A stretch of 64,000 nt of DNA from Adineta vaga (Eukaryota; Rotifera), in assembly GCA_021613535.1 (NCBI GenBank), contig CP075492.1, positions 6,138,001 to 6,202,000 of the forward strand, read 5' to 3'. This document shows, in pieces, positions 48,802 to 61,639 of the stretch. Under the pieces are notes generated by a model. It ran no database searches, had not been told where the DNA came from, and saw nothing but the letters and a program-made list of their open reading frames with translations. Numbering within the stretch: the first letter of the stretch is position 1; each line of letters starts with the position of its first letter. The translations under genes were made by a program, and so were the position numbers.

Positions 48802-50612
48802 ATGACATCGAACGATCAGTACAAATATTCTGGTAAAACTAATCCATATCTTATATGTGAACTATGAAGTAAACCTTTCGATAATCCTCGCACAACTCCA
48901 TGCAAACATATGTTTTGTTATCAATGCATTGATAATCATCTCAAACGGAAATCTCCTAACTGTCCAAGTAAAACGTGTGATAAACCGATGACTATCGAAG
49001 AAATAGACTTGGTTCTAACGAATTTTCTCTGTCTAATTAATGCACTTCAAGTTGAATGCAGTAATTGTGGAGATCACTTTAACTCGAGGAAGTATCGATG
49101 AGCATATCTAATCAGTGCCATGAATCTCTTGTTCATTGCCCAGCAAAAGATCTTCAATGTTCATGGAAAGGTAAACGAGCAGAACGGAATACACACGAAG
49201 AAACATGTAATTTTCAACAATTACGACCAATACTTAGCCAATTGATAAAAGTAACTACTCAGCAAAGTACAGAAATACAACAATTATCACTACAAATCGA
49301 ACAACAGAAAACAGAAGCTCAAAAACAGATTAATGCATTACGAAAAGATATTACTCTGTTAATTGATCAACAATCTACTGAAACTTCAAGCAAACTTCAA
49401 AACGAATACGAAACTTTCAAGAAAGAAGTTACACAAACAATTGATAAAAGATGCACAGACTTTAATGCCACAATTAGTAAAATTTCACAAGACACTCAAA
49501 AGCAATCAAATGGAATAAAACAGTCAAACATTGAGAATCCACCCCAGTCAAATGAAACAATTACTACTAATCAATCAACAACAGAAGTAAAAAAAACAGA
49601 ACATCGAATAGGTTAGTTAATTCTTTTAACGTTCAAAAATTCAACTGTAAAATAGATTCTGCTTGTCATACACGATCTTTATTTTGTTTTTTTTTGCATT
49701 GTAGCTTCTGCACAACTTTCAAACGATGCCATTTGGATACAAACTACAACGAATGTTGCTGGCGTACAAGGATCTGGCAATGCATTAAACCGATTATCTA
49801 ATCCTCTTGGTATCGATGTAGATGACCAACAAACTGTCTATATTGCTGATCGTAATAATCATCGTATAGTTCAATGGCAAGCAGGAGCAACAACTGGTCA
49901 AATAATAGCTGGTGGAAAGCCTCCAGGAATTGGATATGATCAATTGAACATGCCAACAGATGTAAAAGTAGACAGGGAAACAAATAGTATATACATTTGT
50001 GATTCTAGAAATCGACGAATACTAAAAGGATCTCTTCAGAATCCGAGCGATATGTTGCCTATCATCGAGAACGTCGATTGTTTCAGATTAGCGATCGATA
50101 ATAAGAAAACCCTCTATTTCTCTGACATCAAATCACATCAAGTAAAACGTTATCGATCAGGAAAATTGGAAGTGGTGGCAGGCAAAAGCGACGCAGGCGA
50201 TGGTCTAGATCAACTTGATGATCCTCGATTCGTATGTGTTGATCAACATCATTCTGTCTACGTCACAGATCTCAATAATCATCGAGTAATGAAATGGGCA
50301 AACGGCTCGAAGAAAGGTGTAGTTGTTGCAGGTGGTAAAGATCGTGGTAATGGTATGAAACAATTGAGTTATCCTCAAGGGTTATTTGTCGATGGATCAG
50401 GTAATATTTTTGTGGCAGATCATGGTAATAATCGAATAATGCGGTGGTGTAATGGAGTTTCAAGTATCGTTATTGGTCAAACTACTCAAGAAGAACAAAC
50501 GAATTCAATAAACTTACCGACAGGCTTGTCGATCGATCAAGCTAACAATATCTATGTTGCTAATGTCAAAGATCATCTTATACAACGTTTTTCACTTCAA
50601 GCAAAAAACTGA
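48802..50612 (+). pseudogene. RING / TRAF-zinc-finger / coiled-coil / NHL protein, broken
   Basis: Starts at ATG 48802. The RING finger is readable through CKHMFCYQCIDNHL, but the second zinc-ligand position holds TGA (48865-48867) after CEL. The frame then breaks again at about 49083-49110. A TRAF-type zinc finger follows (HCPAKDLQCSWKGKRAERNTHEETC), then a coiled coil to 49611, an intron 49612-49704, and about five NHL repeats to 50612 (GIDVDDQQTVYIADRNNHRI, GLFVDGSGNIFVADHGNNRI). This is the TRIM/NHL type of E3 ligase layout that is abundant in bdelloids. Two separate lesions in the N-terminal half make it a likely pseudogene. The NHL propeller part could still be expressed from an internal start. 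Confidence 0.75.
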
Positions 50613-50765
50613 TTCTAATGAACTAATTTGTTTTTTAATCGCAAATTAAATAAAGAATTTAAATATAAATAGATTAAATGAAAACATTACTTATCAAAAA
50701 TATTTATTCAATTATAACTGATAGACAAATAAATAAATAAAATATGCTACATTCATAGATTTAAT

Positions 50766-51806
50766 TTAATTTAATTCATCAGGCATTCCAGGTAATTTAA
50801 AAGCTTCAAATAAATGTTCACTAGGTATTGCGAAACCAATGCGTTTTCGATTCGTATAATTTACTTCACTGCCTCGAACAATACCAACAACACTTTTTGT
50901 TTCTTCATTCACAATTGGTCCACCACTTGATCCATTTGAAGATGGATGTGTATGCATCATTGACGTTAGTTCATCATATGTACCTGTCTCTGCTTCTTGA
51001 CCACATGGACCTCTATAACATAACACTTCGGCTGATTTCCATACATATGAGATAGTTGGTTGAGAAGAAGATGAAAGAGATGCTGTTCTAAAGTCATAGG
51101 TTAATAGTGGTGTAGAAATTGGTGCTGGATATGGATCAATTGCGAGAGATGTGATCTTTTGTCCTTCTTGCAGGCGAAATATAACGAGATCTGACCGAAC
51201 AAGATGTGATTCAATCGATGCAACTCCAATCAAATTTCCTTTATCAGTGATTACAATCGATTGAGATTTAGAATCAAATTCTGAACAAGAAAGATGTTGT
51301 GCAGCTTGATAGAATGTATGAGCACATGTGACAATAAATCTTCCATCGAGTATAGCAAAACCACTTGCAACAACTACCTTACTTCTTGATGGTAACACAT
51401 GAGCAATAGTAACGATTCCATGTGTAAGATCTTCTTTGTCAGTCACATTCTTTCGTCCGATATTTTCATAAGGAAGAACATATGGTAATTGTACGTTTGC
51501 TTTGGATTGTAACTGTTCGAACAAATTATTGAACGATGATGTTGATATTGATTGATTCTCTAATACGTAATCAATTAAGAACTTATTCAATCGATCATCT
51601 TTCGATGTTTCTAATTCTGTATTTGGAACATTTAGTGTCGGTGATGTTGGAACGGTACATTGTGAGTGATTTCTTGCTTTGATGAACATTCGAGAACATA
51701 TTTTGGAAGTTAAATACAAGGACAATGACCGAATTGGTAATGTACATGAAAGCATATTTGTAGAGTGACAATAATTATGAAGAAGAGTGAATTGAATGAA
51801 GATCAT
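50766..51806 (-). CDS. Trypsin-like serine protease (HtrA/S1 fold)
   Basis: Counting from the ATG at 51806 the protein has 346 residues. The triad is His163 in FIVTCAHTF, Asp206 in VRSDLVIFRL and Ser294 in NGSSGGPIVN, all present. The stretch VVGIVRGSE after the serine is typical of trypsin-like peptidases of the DegP/Tysnd1 kind. No PDZ domain follows. A second ATG at 51755 opens a Ser/Arg/Leu-rich segment (MLSCTLPIRSLSLYLTSK) that resembles a mitochondrial presequence, so import is possible. A splice-acceptor-like CTTCTCTTCAG lies about 30 nt upstream of the first ATG. The longer frame upstream starts without ATG and is not used. Confidence 0.78.
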   Translation of the reverse strand: MIFIQFTLLHNYCHSTNMLSCTLPIRSLSLYLTSKICSRMFIKARNHSQCTVPTSPTLNVPNTELETSKDDRLNKFLIDYVLENQSISTSSFNNLFEQLQSKANVQLPYVLPYENIGRKNVTDKEDLTHGIVTIAHVLPSRSKVVVASGFAILDGRFIVTCAHTFYQAAQHLSCSEFDSKSQSIVITDKGNLIGVASIESHLVRSDLVIFRLQEGQKITSLAIDPYPAPISTPLLTYDFRTASLSSSSQPTISYVWKSAEVLCYRGPCGQEAETGTYDELTSMMHTHPSSNGSSGGPIVNEETKSVVGIVRGSEVNYTNRKRIGFAIPSEHLFEAFKLPGMPDELN

Positions 51807-52177
51807 GAAGAAGCAAATCAAAGTAGCTGAAGAGAAGAGCAAGAGGAGAATGGATGTATAGTTGGCTAATAATAGAAAAAAGGCATGCACATCACCGTCA
51901 ATTAGCGACACATCTAGCTGTGTCAGAAGTATTTAGTATTTAGTTATTCAATCGATCACAGCATCTAGTTTTATTTTTAAATAAGATTCATAAGTACAGT
52001 ATAAATATAATTTTACAGCTATTCAACTATTTTGAGTGTATTCTTTCATTTAATCGTTAGGTATGCGTTGAATAAAATTGAGGACGTTTTTGACAGAAAT
52101 AGAATCGTTTTTTTACAGCTCCACGAAAATGCGTTGATGAAATATAAAACATGTAGAAATTGCCCTAAAATCAAATT

Positions 52178-53017
52178 TTAAACAATTATGTAACATCGTC
52201 TGAATAACAATGTAATACATACAACATAATAACAGTATGAAATAAGAATTGAGATTTGCGTAACTAAATATTCAGTCATTTGTTGATCATAACTTTTCGT
52301 TTCTTGACTTGTTATAAGAAGATAAGTAGAGAGATTACCAAATGGTGCATTACTTATAAAAACAAGTATTACTTGAATCAATGCCATTCTTACTGATTGA
52401 CGATCGGCACGTTGTTCAGCTAGAACAATTGTTCGTCGAATATTTCGATAAGTCAACCAACCAACCAGCCAAAGAGTATTGTTATAGCAATGGATATTGG
52501 ACAAAGAAGAACAATAGCATAGATCGAAATGTAAGTACGATAAATAACATTAGTAGTCGTACAAACATATCTTGGAGCTACAATATCAAAGTAAAGAAGG
52601 GTAGGTATACCATGAGTACACCAAATAATGATGAGACCATTTGGTACTACTACAATTTCGAAGACGAATATTTTGTGATGTGACAAAGACTTGATCAATA
52701 GTAGCTAAACATGTACAACTGTATGTCAGTGGACCTAGTAGTGCAATGAATGAATTTCGAAGCTTGCACCAAATCACTGAATAATTAGCAAAATCAATGC
52801 CATATCCAACACTAAGAATGTGTGTAGGAAGATTGATGATAATGTACATAGTATTGACTACAGCGGCAATAAGAAAAAAGAATATTGTAGGATTTGTTCG
52901 ATAATTTCGAATAGTTGAAAAGATCATGATATTCATAATATTATCAAAAAGACCAATAGCAAGCATAGAGAAATCACCACAGATGATTGTCTGTTGTGCA
53001 GCATATAACAATGACAT
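52178..53017 (-). pseudogene. Orphan rhodopsin-class GPCR, frame-broken
   Basis: Seven hydrophobic segments can be followed through three frames. Frame one (53017 to about 52640) holds TM1-TM3 with a Cys in TM3 and CLATIDQVFVT at the DRY position. Frame two holds loop 2 and TM5 (THGIPTLLYFDIV, YISIYAIVLLCPISIAITIL). Frame three holds the R-rich loop 3, TM6 and TM7. The second break falls in a GGTTGGTTGGTT run near 52445-52455, where repeat slippage explains it. The receptor is of the bdelloid/protostome orphan peptide-receptor kind. No intron accounts for either break. TM7 lacks NPxxY. Confidence 0.7.
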
Positions 53018-54490
53018 AATGGCTTCTAGAGTTTCTAATCTTTGTAGTAAAAGCTAAACGATGATATTGTGATTTATCAAATATTGAAACTACTCCAAGG
53101 ATTTGAACTATCACACTTGAACAATTTTTAACTAAGAAGATTTGTCACAAACGGAGATAATGGTGTTTTTCTAATGTTAAATTAAATTACTAAGATTATG
53201 TTACTGTTGCAACACATAACATATAGTCACAGAAAATTAGAAATATGGTCTCGAATGTTTTAGCTTGACTATGGTAGTCATAAACATTTTCTTATCTCTG
53301 ACGTTAGTTATTGTCCTTTTGTACTTTTTTCTCATCCATGAAGAGTTCAGATGACATCGTTAACGGCTGCAATTGCACAACTCAAATCTAATGAAGAATA
53401 TCTTGTTTAGAGTTTGTCCGTTGGAAATCACAGTCTTGTTTTGACAGATCAAACATTAGAAAAGATATTCAGTAATCTTACAATAATATCTTATTCTATG
53501 AAATAAAAACGTCTGTAATAGCTATATCAGCAAGTCTCTCACAAGGTATGATCTATTGATAAAGATTCTTTTGTGACGAAAAGATAGTACTCATGAAATA
53601 GAATAATATCTATAACGATTGTTTTTTGTTTTTCTATTCAAAATAATGGATTAAATTTATTAATGAAGGGAAGATGATCTTCTTCCATAAACACACTTTC
53701 ATGATACTGCAAATAAAAAACTAGTATTTTTATTCATTCATTGAATGTTCTTGTTTTTACTGAACTAAAAGTTTATTCGAGACTTGAATTTTGTTTACGG
53801 ATTCGATTTATCACCATATTGATCTACATGGTGTAAACTACGAATAACGATATATTCTATGTTTCATGTTTTTTTGTTCATAGCTTTTTACTAATTTATG
53901 AGTTTACTTGAAATTAAAAAAGATCATTAGTTATTGTGACAGTATGTGCATTATTTTTGATGATTTTGTCCATCATCAACTGATCGTAAATAAATCATAT
54001 AGCATTTGTTTTACTTTAATACATTTACTAGGAATTATCCGATAAGAACGATGTTTGTCAATCGAACAATATACGATACATACGTTAAGATGCAACGAAC
54101 AAAAAAAAACAACCCATCTCCTTTTCTGTTAAATATATTCAAATGTTAGCAGTGCTAGTAAATTGAATAGTATTAATAAGATTCGTATAAGAGAAAACCA
54201 AAAAAGCATCATCATCCGGAAGAGGAATATTTAACAGTAAAAAACAATATTAGTCACAAAATATGAAACAAGATTTGTAATGTTATTTTTGAGTCAGTTC
54301 CATATAAGGGTAGTAATTTTCGTTTTAAAACAGAATTATATAGAAAATGTCGCAAGATTTTTTTTTCTTTTGTTTATAATTGATTCAAGTATTAACAAGT
54401 GGCCAAAGGCAGAGAATTTTTTTCTATAAGAAAGCATAGACTTGAGAGAATACGAAGTTTCATCATTCTCAATTCATCGACGAAAGTAAT
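53018..54490. other. Gene-free region
   Basis: About 1.5 kb. One short plus-strand frame from 53352 (MTSLTAAIAQLKSNEEYLV, TAG, then SLSVGNHSLVLTDQ) continues across a single stop and might be a relic of a gene start, but nothing recognisable follows. Confidence 0.4.
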
Positions 54491-55623
54491 ATGCAACCGA
54501 TAATATTTCTAAGTCTTACCATTGCTTTTTTCTCTATGCAAGGTTTGTATGCTGTATTCTCTTCATTTTTCATATGAACCTTTTCTAGGTCAAGCTACAA
54601 TACCATCTACTTATACTTGTAATCAAAATAATAGCATCATTCAACTTACGCAATCATCATCAAATCATTCTGCATGGAATTCCATGTCCAACTGCTCATT
54701 GCAACAATGTATTGGAAGCTCGAATAATAATAATAATAACAGTTGTTTGTTATCATCTACATCTTGCTATAAATATCGTTCATTCAATAACATTTTATTT
54801 TGTGCAACCGCCATTCTATGTTCAATAGTGGACACATGTGACAACTTGACAAATACTTGTTCTTCAAACAATTCAGTATGTGTGATAAACTCATGTTGTT
54901 CTCCTCAATCAATATGTCTACCCTTAATATCAACAAGTCTTTGTCCATCAGGTAATGATAGTTTTTTATTGAATTTCAAGTGAAATCATATTAATTTCGA
55001 ATATTTTTAGCGTCTCTTCTTTATAGAAATACGATTGTTCGACGATATGATGTCGAGACCAATAGCTTTTGCATAGTAGATGGTAGTACATCCCCCCATA
55101 TCGATGCACCGAATTTAGAGATTGCTGCTCATTCTAATTTTGCGCAAGGTTGTGGCTCAAGACTCACACGCTCGCTATTAACCTTAGATGAAATTAGTTA
55201 TTTATCACCAACTGCTTCTATACGATCTGCTAATATAACATTATTTGGTAGTGATCCTGGAAGTTTTCAAGCATATTCACTCACTGGAGAAGCAAATGTT
55301 ACTAATGAAGTTTTCATCAAACGTGTGCTCACTCCATGGGACGCATATACAGTTATATGGATCACACAGCCAAATACAACAGATACAAATGCAGTGATCA
55401 TTCCGACAACAAGACTAACAGATATATAACGCCTAACACTGAATTATACAATTTTACTATTGATATTACACAACTTGCTCGTGATGTACATGCTAGTGGA
55501 CCAGGAAATAATCATGGAATTATGTTTCAGATGAAAACTGAACGAAAATATCGTGCGATGGCATTCTGTTCATTTCAGCATTCTGATACTCAACGACATC
55601 CTCGGATTACAATTGAAACATGA
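54491..55623 (+). CDS. Secreted Cys-rich protein with DNRLRE-type domain, frame-broken
   Basis: Exons 54491-54542, 54589-54951 and 55011-55623. Exon 1 encodes a signal peptide (MQPIIFLSLTIAFFSMQG). Exon 2 is a Ser/Asn/Cys-rich segment with many N-glycosylation sites. Exon 3 is a DNRLRE-like beta domain of the kind found in secreted carbohydrate-binding proteins: SANITLFGSD, TPWDAYTVIWITQP, then FTIDITQLARDV, NNHGIMFQM and HPRITIET. The last third is in another frame, equivalent to one lost base between about 55336 and 55428, where the first frame meets TAA. The protein would be extracellular, perhaps a cuticle, mucus or adhesive component. Confidence 0.62.
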
Positions 55624-56259
55624 ATAAAATTACTATTTTTATTTTTAATTTTCAAAAAGAATTGAAGTGTGTCAGTAGTAAAAATATGAAAGAAACGACA
55701 AGCGTGTTTATCAAAACGCATTCCTTATATTCCTTCTCGTTGATATAATAGTAACATAGTAAAATTTAAATTTTCAGATGAAGAAAAGGAAGAGAAAACT
55801 TTGTGTCTATACGTTTTTGATTAGCTGTCTTTTAATTCTTTATATAAAAGTGTAAAAAAATGATCTATCATTTATTTATTAACTAACTAAAAACAAAGAT
55901 ACATCTAACACGAATATCTAAAGCAATTTTCATATTCATTGATACAATCCATTGCGATAATTTTTGTATGAGAAAAAAATGTAATCAAACACATTGCTCT
56001 ACGATAAAAAAAAGTACCCTTTTTAGTAGTATTTGAACGTAAATGTCTAAACATGATGTGTTTTTCATAGCAACCGACTACTCGATACTTTCTGTTTCTT
56101 TGTCTCTGTTATAGTATTTTTCCCATATAACTTTAACAGTTTTCTCTTCATAGACGGCAGAATATCATAAAATAGAAGAGAGCATACTCATAATATGTTT
56201 ATAAATCTATTAATGGTCGTTTTTTAGAGACATACTAATCAATCGACAGACAACAAGTA
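55624..56259. other. Intergenic region
   Basis: AT-rich spacer before the TPR gene. A TTTTTTAG acceptor-like site lies about 35 nt upstream of the ATG at 56260. Confidence 0.4.
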
Positions 56260-59115
56260 ATGCTTGCAGAGCGTCCTAAGAAAAGGGATGTGAAATCTCA
56301 GCAAAACTTAAGAGACAAAGTAAAAAGGAATATTTTTTTCTATTGTTATTATCATCTATACATAATACTTAATCATTTTTTCAGCTTGAGACTGAAGTTG
56401 AACTTGCTAACTTTCCATCAGTCTCGACACAATCAATAGTGCCAGTTGCCAGCGTCATACAGGTATGATAATTATACGATCGTATTTTGATATGTATTCG
56501 GATTTGATTTCAATACATATTCTATTGTGTATGTCATCTCACTGATTTAGACAGGTAAACATCTTGCTTCTCAAGGGAATTATCGTGATGCAATCCACAT
56601 TTTCAATGGAATATCACCGCCTACATTTGAATCCCTTTATTATTGTGGATGTGCTCGTCTTGAATTAGGTGACCGAATCGAAGTCTTCAATGCAATTGAT
56701 AATTTCAATCAAGCATTGAATTTATCACCATGTCAACAAGATTCGAATTTATACTACAAACGTGCTTTTGCATTCCAATTAGTTGGTCGTTATGTTGAAG
56801 CCATTCTTGATTATACGACTTATATTGAAAAAAATCATCATATTCCTGCTCATCAAGGGTACTTAAGTCGAGGCCTTGTATATAATGATATCAAAGAATA
56901 TCACAAAGCGTTGGATGATATTAAATTTGCTAATCAATTTTGTCCGTTACCATCGAAATATTATCTCTACTGTTTGGGACAAGCTCAGTTCTTGATAGGT
57001 CAGAATTCTGACGCACAACAAACATTTTCTAATCTTGCAAAATTATGCAAGAATGAATTTAATACAATAAATCAATCATTCGATAGTTTTTTCTATTATG
57101 GGATTGCTCAATATGAATTGGGTGACTATCCTGATGCTTTGAAGTACTTTAGGGAAGCCCTAGAATATGTACAGAATAAAAAACATCGGACTGATACAAT
57201 ATTTAATATAGGACTGACCGCATATGCATGTGGTGACATGGATCTTGCTAAAACGGCATTTACTGATGTAATTCAACTCGATGAAAATCATGCAAAAGCT
57301 AAATTTCGACTTGGAATGATGTTAAATCAAGACGATCGCTCTTATAATGAAGCATTGAATTTATTAACTGAAGCTCATAAATTAGCACCACATAGATCAG
57401 ACATATTATATGAACGAGGAGAATTGTATTACAAATTAGGCCAACTTGGTGCAAGTATTCAAGATAAACGACTTGCTCTACAGCTTCAACATACAGAGAT
57501 TGATCCATCAATTCTTAAAAATCAGTATGAGGTAAGACGATGTCTCTTTCATCACTAGAAATTCTAAAATCAGCACACATTTCATTTATTTTAGCTTCTT
57601 AAACAACAACTATTATCGAAGATAAAATCGCCATCAACTTTACCAAATGTTTATCTTCTATTTGCAATATTATCCGAAAAATCTTCGATGCCATCACAAA
57701 ATGGGACTAAAAAGCATCTATCTAATGGAGAATATCGCCGTTTAATCTCATATTATGATCAAGCAATCGAAAAAGATCCGTGTAGTCTTAATACAACTTA
57801 TACATTTGCTCTCCGTTATCAATTACATAAAGATAAGAAACATTATGCATCAGCAATGATCAATCTTGATCAATTCAATGATGTTCTTGATAAATATCCA
57901 AACATTGAAAAAAGCTGGAATGAAATGTTAATCGGTATGACGAAAAAACAAAACATTTCTCAATCTGGAGATCTTCATTCTCTACTCGAAATGGAAGATA
58001 TAAAAAAGTTTACGCAAACTATGGATGAAAAAAAAATCAATGATATGGTTATGACACTTTTAAACAGCAAATTTCAAGAATTCACTAAAATTAATTCAGA
58101 TCGAAACAAAGTCAAACTTGATGAAGATTCATTTGCCGATGATCAAAATCAAAATCGTCGCATTTTCTATCGAAAAATGCGAGCTTCACTTTCGCACAAG
58201 TTTACAGCCATGGCAGTCACTAGTGGTGATGATGAAAATGATCCACTAGTCAAACATGATCGCACAGGAACGACGTCAGAGCAAGTTTCATATACATTGT
58301 TTCTATAGTATTTTATTCACGATTCTCATTTCAGAATTGCCGATGGCTTAGGATATATTGCGGATATTGTCGGTACCGTGGTACCAGTTGGTGGTGAATT
58401 AATAACCTTTGCAGCAGGTCAAATTAGTAATAAACTCAAAGACCATGAGTACGGTAAATATCAAACTCGAATGTCACATATTATCGAAGATCGAGATATT
58501 CTCGAGCTGAATGATTTGGCACGCCGAGTAGCTCGTGAACTTACTGATCGTTATAAAAATCAATTATTGAATATAGCATCAAATTTCGATTCAGTTGTAC
58601 CAACACGTTCATGTTGTCATTCAATATTTCCATGTAAAAATAAAGTCAAACCAACAGATACTGCAACCGAATTGAATCTCATAAAAAGAGTGACTGAATT
58701 CGGTATTGCTTTCGCCATTCAATCCATTCTTAATGGAAATTTCTCTATTCGTACAACACCGGATGATCTCTATATAGACTTAGTCGAATTAATTTGTCGT
58801 GCTGAACCAACATTGAGTAAAAAGATTCGTCAACGGTTACGTTTGAAAAAGAATGAAATTATCTCGTATATCCCATCGAAAGATAATCAAGAAATATTCA
58901 AACCGTGGTATCTTTATGATTTTTATCGAAAACCAGGAATTTACTTGAAAGAAGAAAATGAAACGATGGATAATCAACAACCTTTACCATGGATGGATGT
59001 AGATCTGTATGGTTTTCGATTAGGAACACGTGAAGAATTGAATAATTTAATTGAATTTGATAAAAAACAACCGAAGAAAAAAATTAGAAAATATCTATGT
59101 TGTTGCTTAAAATAA
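56260..59115 (+). CDS. TPR-repeat protein with Cys-rich tail
   Basis: Five exons: 56260-56319, 56385-56462, 56551-57531, 57595-58274 and 58335-59115; 859 residues. For exon 4, only the donor at 58275 keeps frame. Residues about 47-375 are TPR repeats (LYYKRAFAFQLVGRYVEAI, FYYGIAQYELGDYPDALKYF, IFNIGLTAYACGDMDLAKTAF), a scaffold for protein contacts. The middle is charged. A C-terminal region begins with a Gly/Ala-rich hydrophobic stretch (DGLGYIADIVGTVVPVGGEL) that could insert in a membrane, and the chain ends KYLCCCLK, a candidate palmitoylation site. No enzymatic motif is seen. The next gene starts 53 nt downstream on the same strand. Confidence 0.78.
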
Positions 59116-59168
59116 ATATTCTAGAAGACCAAATATTTTTTCAGATTAATTACATTTTTACTTTAAAC
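59116..59168 (+). promoter_or_regulatory. 53-nt intercistronic spacer with splice acceptor
   Basis: Between the TPR stop and the next ATG there is room only for a short spacer, and it contains ATATTTTTTCAG ending at 59145. This is the structure expected where a polycistronic transcript is cut and the second cistron receives a spliced leader. Bdelloids are known to use leader trans-splicing. Confidence 0.45.
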
Positions 59169-61206
59169 ATGCCTAGTCCTGATAGAAATCGACATCGACA
59201 ACGTCGTAAATCATTACCGTAAGTTGTCTTTTATTAGAATTTTCCTATCGACAGATAGTTTATTCATTTTAGTCGATCTGCTTCGTTAGATAGTACAGGA
59301 GAACCAAGTTGCTATACTCGAATTTTACAAGCTAGATTACGCGAAGCTAAACGAGTAAAATTATGATCATTGGCTGTTTTAAAAAAGAAATCTTGTATTG
59401 TTGAAAACAGATTGTAGATGGTGATGAACCTGCTGTATCTATGCAAACTCGACATATTCATAATCGACAACATGCTATTCCATTTCGACAACAATATTTT
59501 GAACAATTGACACATGAGTATCAACTATTATTCGGATAATAATCTCATTTTGATTCTAAATTTTACTATATATAGTTTTAAAACGCTCGAGCGACAGTTG
59601 GTAGCAGAACGTCGAAAGGAAAAAGAAGAATATGAGAAAAAATATAATCATGATCGTCAATTACTACTCGTATGTATGATCGAAACATGACACGAACTAT
59701 ACATATATAAAATTTCTTTCATTTTGTTTTTATTTAGGAAGAACATGCAAAAAAACAGCGTGAATTTGAATTGTACAATAATCGTAGCTTAGTTCGAGTA
59801 TGACATGATACTACTTCTATTAAAAGACAATATTTATTAATGAATTTTGTTTTGTTACTTAGGAAGCCTTTGATGCATATTTGAAAAACTCAACACCACA
59901 GTATGTTGAATAATGTTATGATTGAAAAGTTAAGAGAAGAAAAAATCTTTTTAGAGCTCAACTAAAAAGAATTTTTCAATTAGAGGATAATTATACTAAA
60001 TTTAAACAGCAATATGATGACTTAGTTCAAAAGATTAATCAGAATGCGACAAAATACGATGAAGATAAACGAAATCATACGAATGAAATCAGTCAAATCA
60101 CCAATCGATTTGAAAAGTATCTCAATGAATTTAATAATTATAAAGATGTCACAAAAAATATCAATAATGATTTTGAAATGAAATTCAAAGTACTAGAAGA
60201 AAAACAAGAGTTATTAAACAGAGAACAAGAAGAACAGGGATCATCTATCAAAGATCTTTCTTTACAATGTGATAAACTTGGTAAATTATTACAAGAACTT
60301 GAACAAATTATACATGAAAATCAATTAGAAAAACTAACTAAAAGAATCGATGAGATTCAAACTTTAATCAATGAAATACAAGAAGGAATGAAGCATTCAT
60401 TCGATCGAATGCTTACACTCGAAGAAGAAAACCAACAAATTCGACATTTATTCATTCAATCCAACAATTTAACAGCTTTACAATCGCGTATTATTCAAGC
60501 AGAAAATCAACTTATTCATCATAATAATCTCTTAGAACAATTCAATCAGACTATCAATAATCTTCGAGAAATGAATGATCTTACAAGAGTTAAACAAGAT
60601 CTTCAATTGATTCATGATGATTTGCAACAAAAATCAGTTCAAATCGATTATGCAAATTCCACAGCTATCGATGCTATAAATCAGATCGATGGATTACGTC
60701 AATTTTTAACAAACATTAGCGGTCAACTTTCTGATTTTGAGGAAAAATTTTCGAACCTTAAAAATATACCACTGGCACTCAATCACGTACAATCAATCCC
60801 ATATGAATCAAGTAATCATCAACAGTTCAACAATGTAGACGATTATGAGAGAGCACAACAGCAACTAAATGATCTTGCGAGAGAGATAGATAATCTCAAA
60901 AGAATGATGAATACATCGAATGATTCATCGATTGCACAAAATGAAACAGATAGAAATTTAGACATTTTCTTAGACCGTGCGAAACAAGAAATCATGAAAT
61001 TAGTTTTCAATGCATTGAAACAATACAAACAACAGATAGATCAAGCTCAAACAATGATCGAACAGTTAAAAGCACAGATTGATGCATTAGTCACCAGCCA
61101 ATCACGATATCAACCAAGCTCTATACAACCAGTACGACCATCTCGACATATTCCTTATCTGGAATCGTTGGAACCAAAAGATTTATTAACGAATGATTGG
61201 CTATAA
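59169..61206 (+). CDS. Coiled-coil protein
   Basis: Seven exons: 59169-59218, 59273-59354, 59411-59517, 59576-59669, 59738-59797, 59863-59900 and 59955-61206; 560 residues. The first six exons are tiny (38-107 nt) and encode an Arg-rich start (MPSPDRNRHRQRRKSLP) and basic helices. The last exon is a long coiled coil rich in Gln/Glu/Leu (residues about 150-510) ending in a short Pro/Ser tail. No enzymatic domain is seen; a structural or cytoskeletal role is plausible. Its 53-nt distance from the TPR gene suggests co-transcription. Confidence 0.72.
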
Positions 61207-61639
61207 AAAAAGAAACTATCCGTTGCATTGAATCTTGATAAAATAATGAACTACTTAAGAATAAAGTTTCTTTTTTCGTCGAATTTATTTGTTCTTCTAT
61301 CCGTATTCGTGTGCTTTTGAAGAAGAATGAACGTTACTTTGTTCATAGTAAAACATTTCTTTCGAACTCTCAAATCTCAAATAAGAATGTGATTAAAGAT
61401 AGAATCAAAAAAGGATTCTCCAGGATTGTTTTTCTTTACTTAAACAAGCAAAATGAAATGATTCTTTAAGTATCACAGAGAAGTGTAAAAATCAACGAGA
61501 AAAAAATGTAAAGAAAAGAAAATGATCGCACAGAACAGAGAAGAGACCTATATAATGAGCAAATTTTATCGTTTGATTGCTAGTAACTTTTCAAGCGATT
61601 AAAACTTACAATACTTCAAACAACAAACGAACGACAACA
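61207..61639. other. Intergenic region
   Basis: Spacer before the last ART gene. The frame of that gene is open about 20 codons upstream of the chosen ATG, but those codons look non-coding. Confidence 0.4.

Noticed and set aside
48865-48867. Selenocysteine reading of the in-frame TGA
   Set aside because: TGA at a Cys position invites this idea, but RING zinc ligands are not known as Sec and a second frame break follows, so nonsense mutation is simpler.
49085-49108. Third-frame phrase RGSIDEHI between the RING and TRAF-finger frames
   Set aside because: It fits the family as a linker, but no single indel joins all three frames, so it was not used to build a model.
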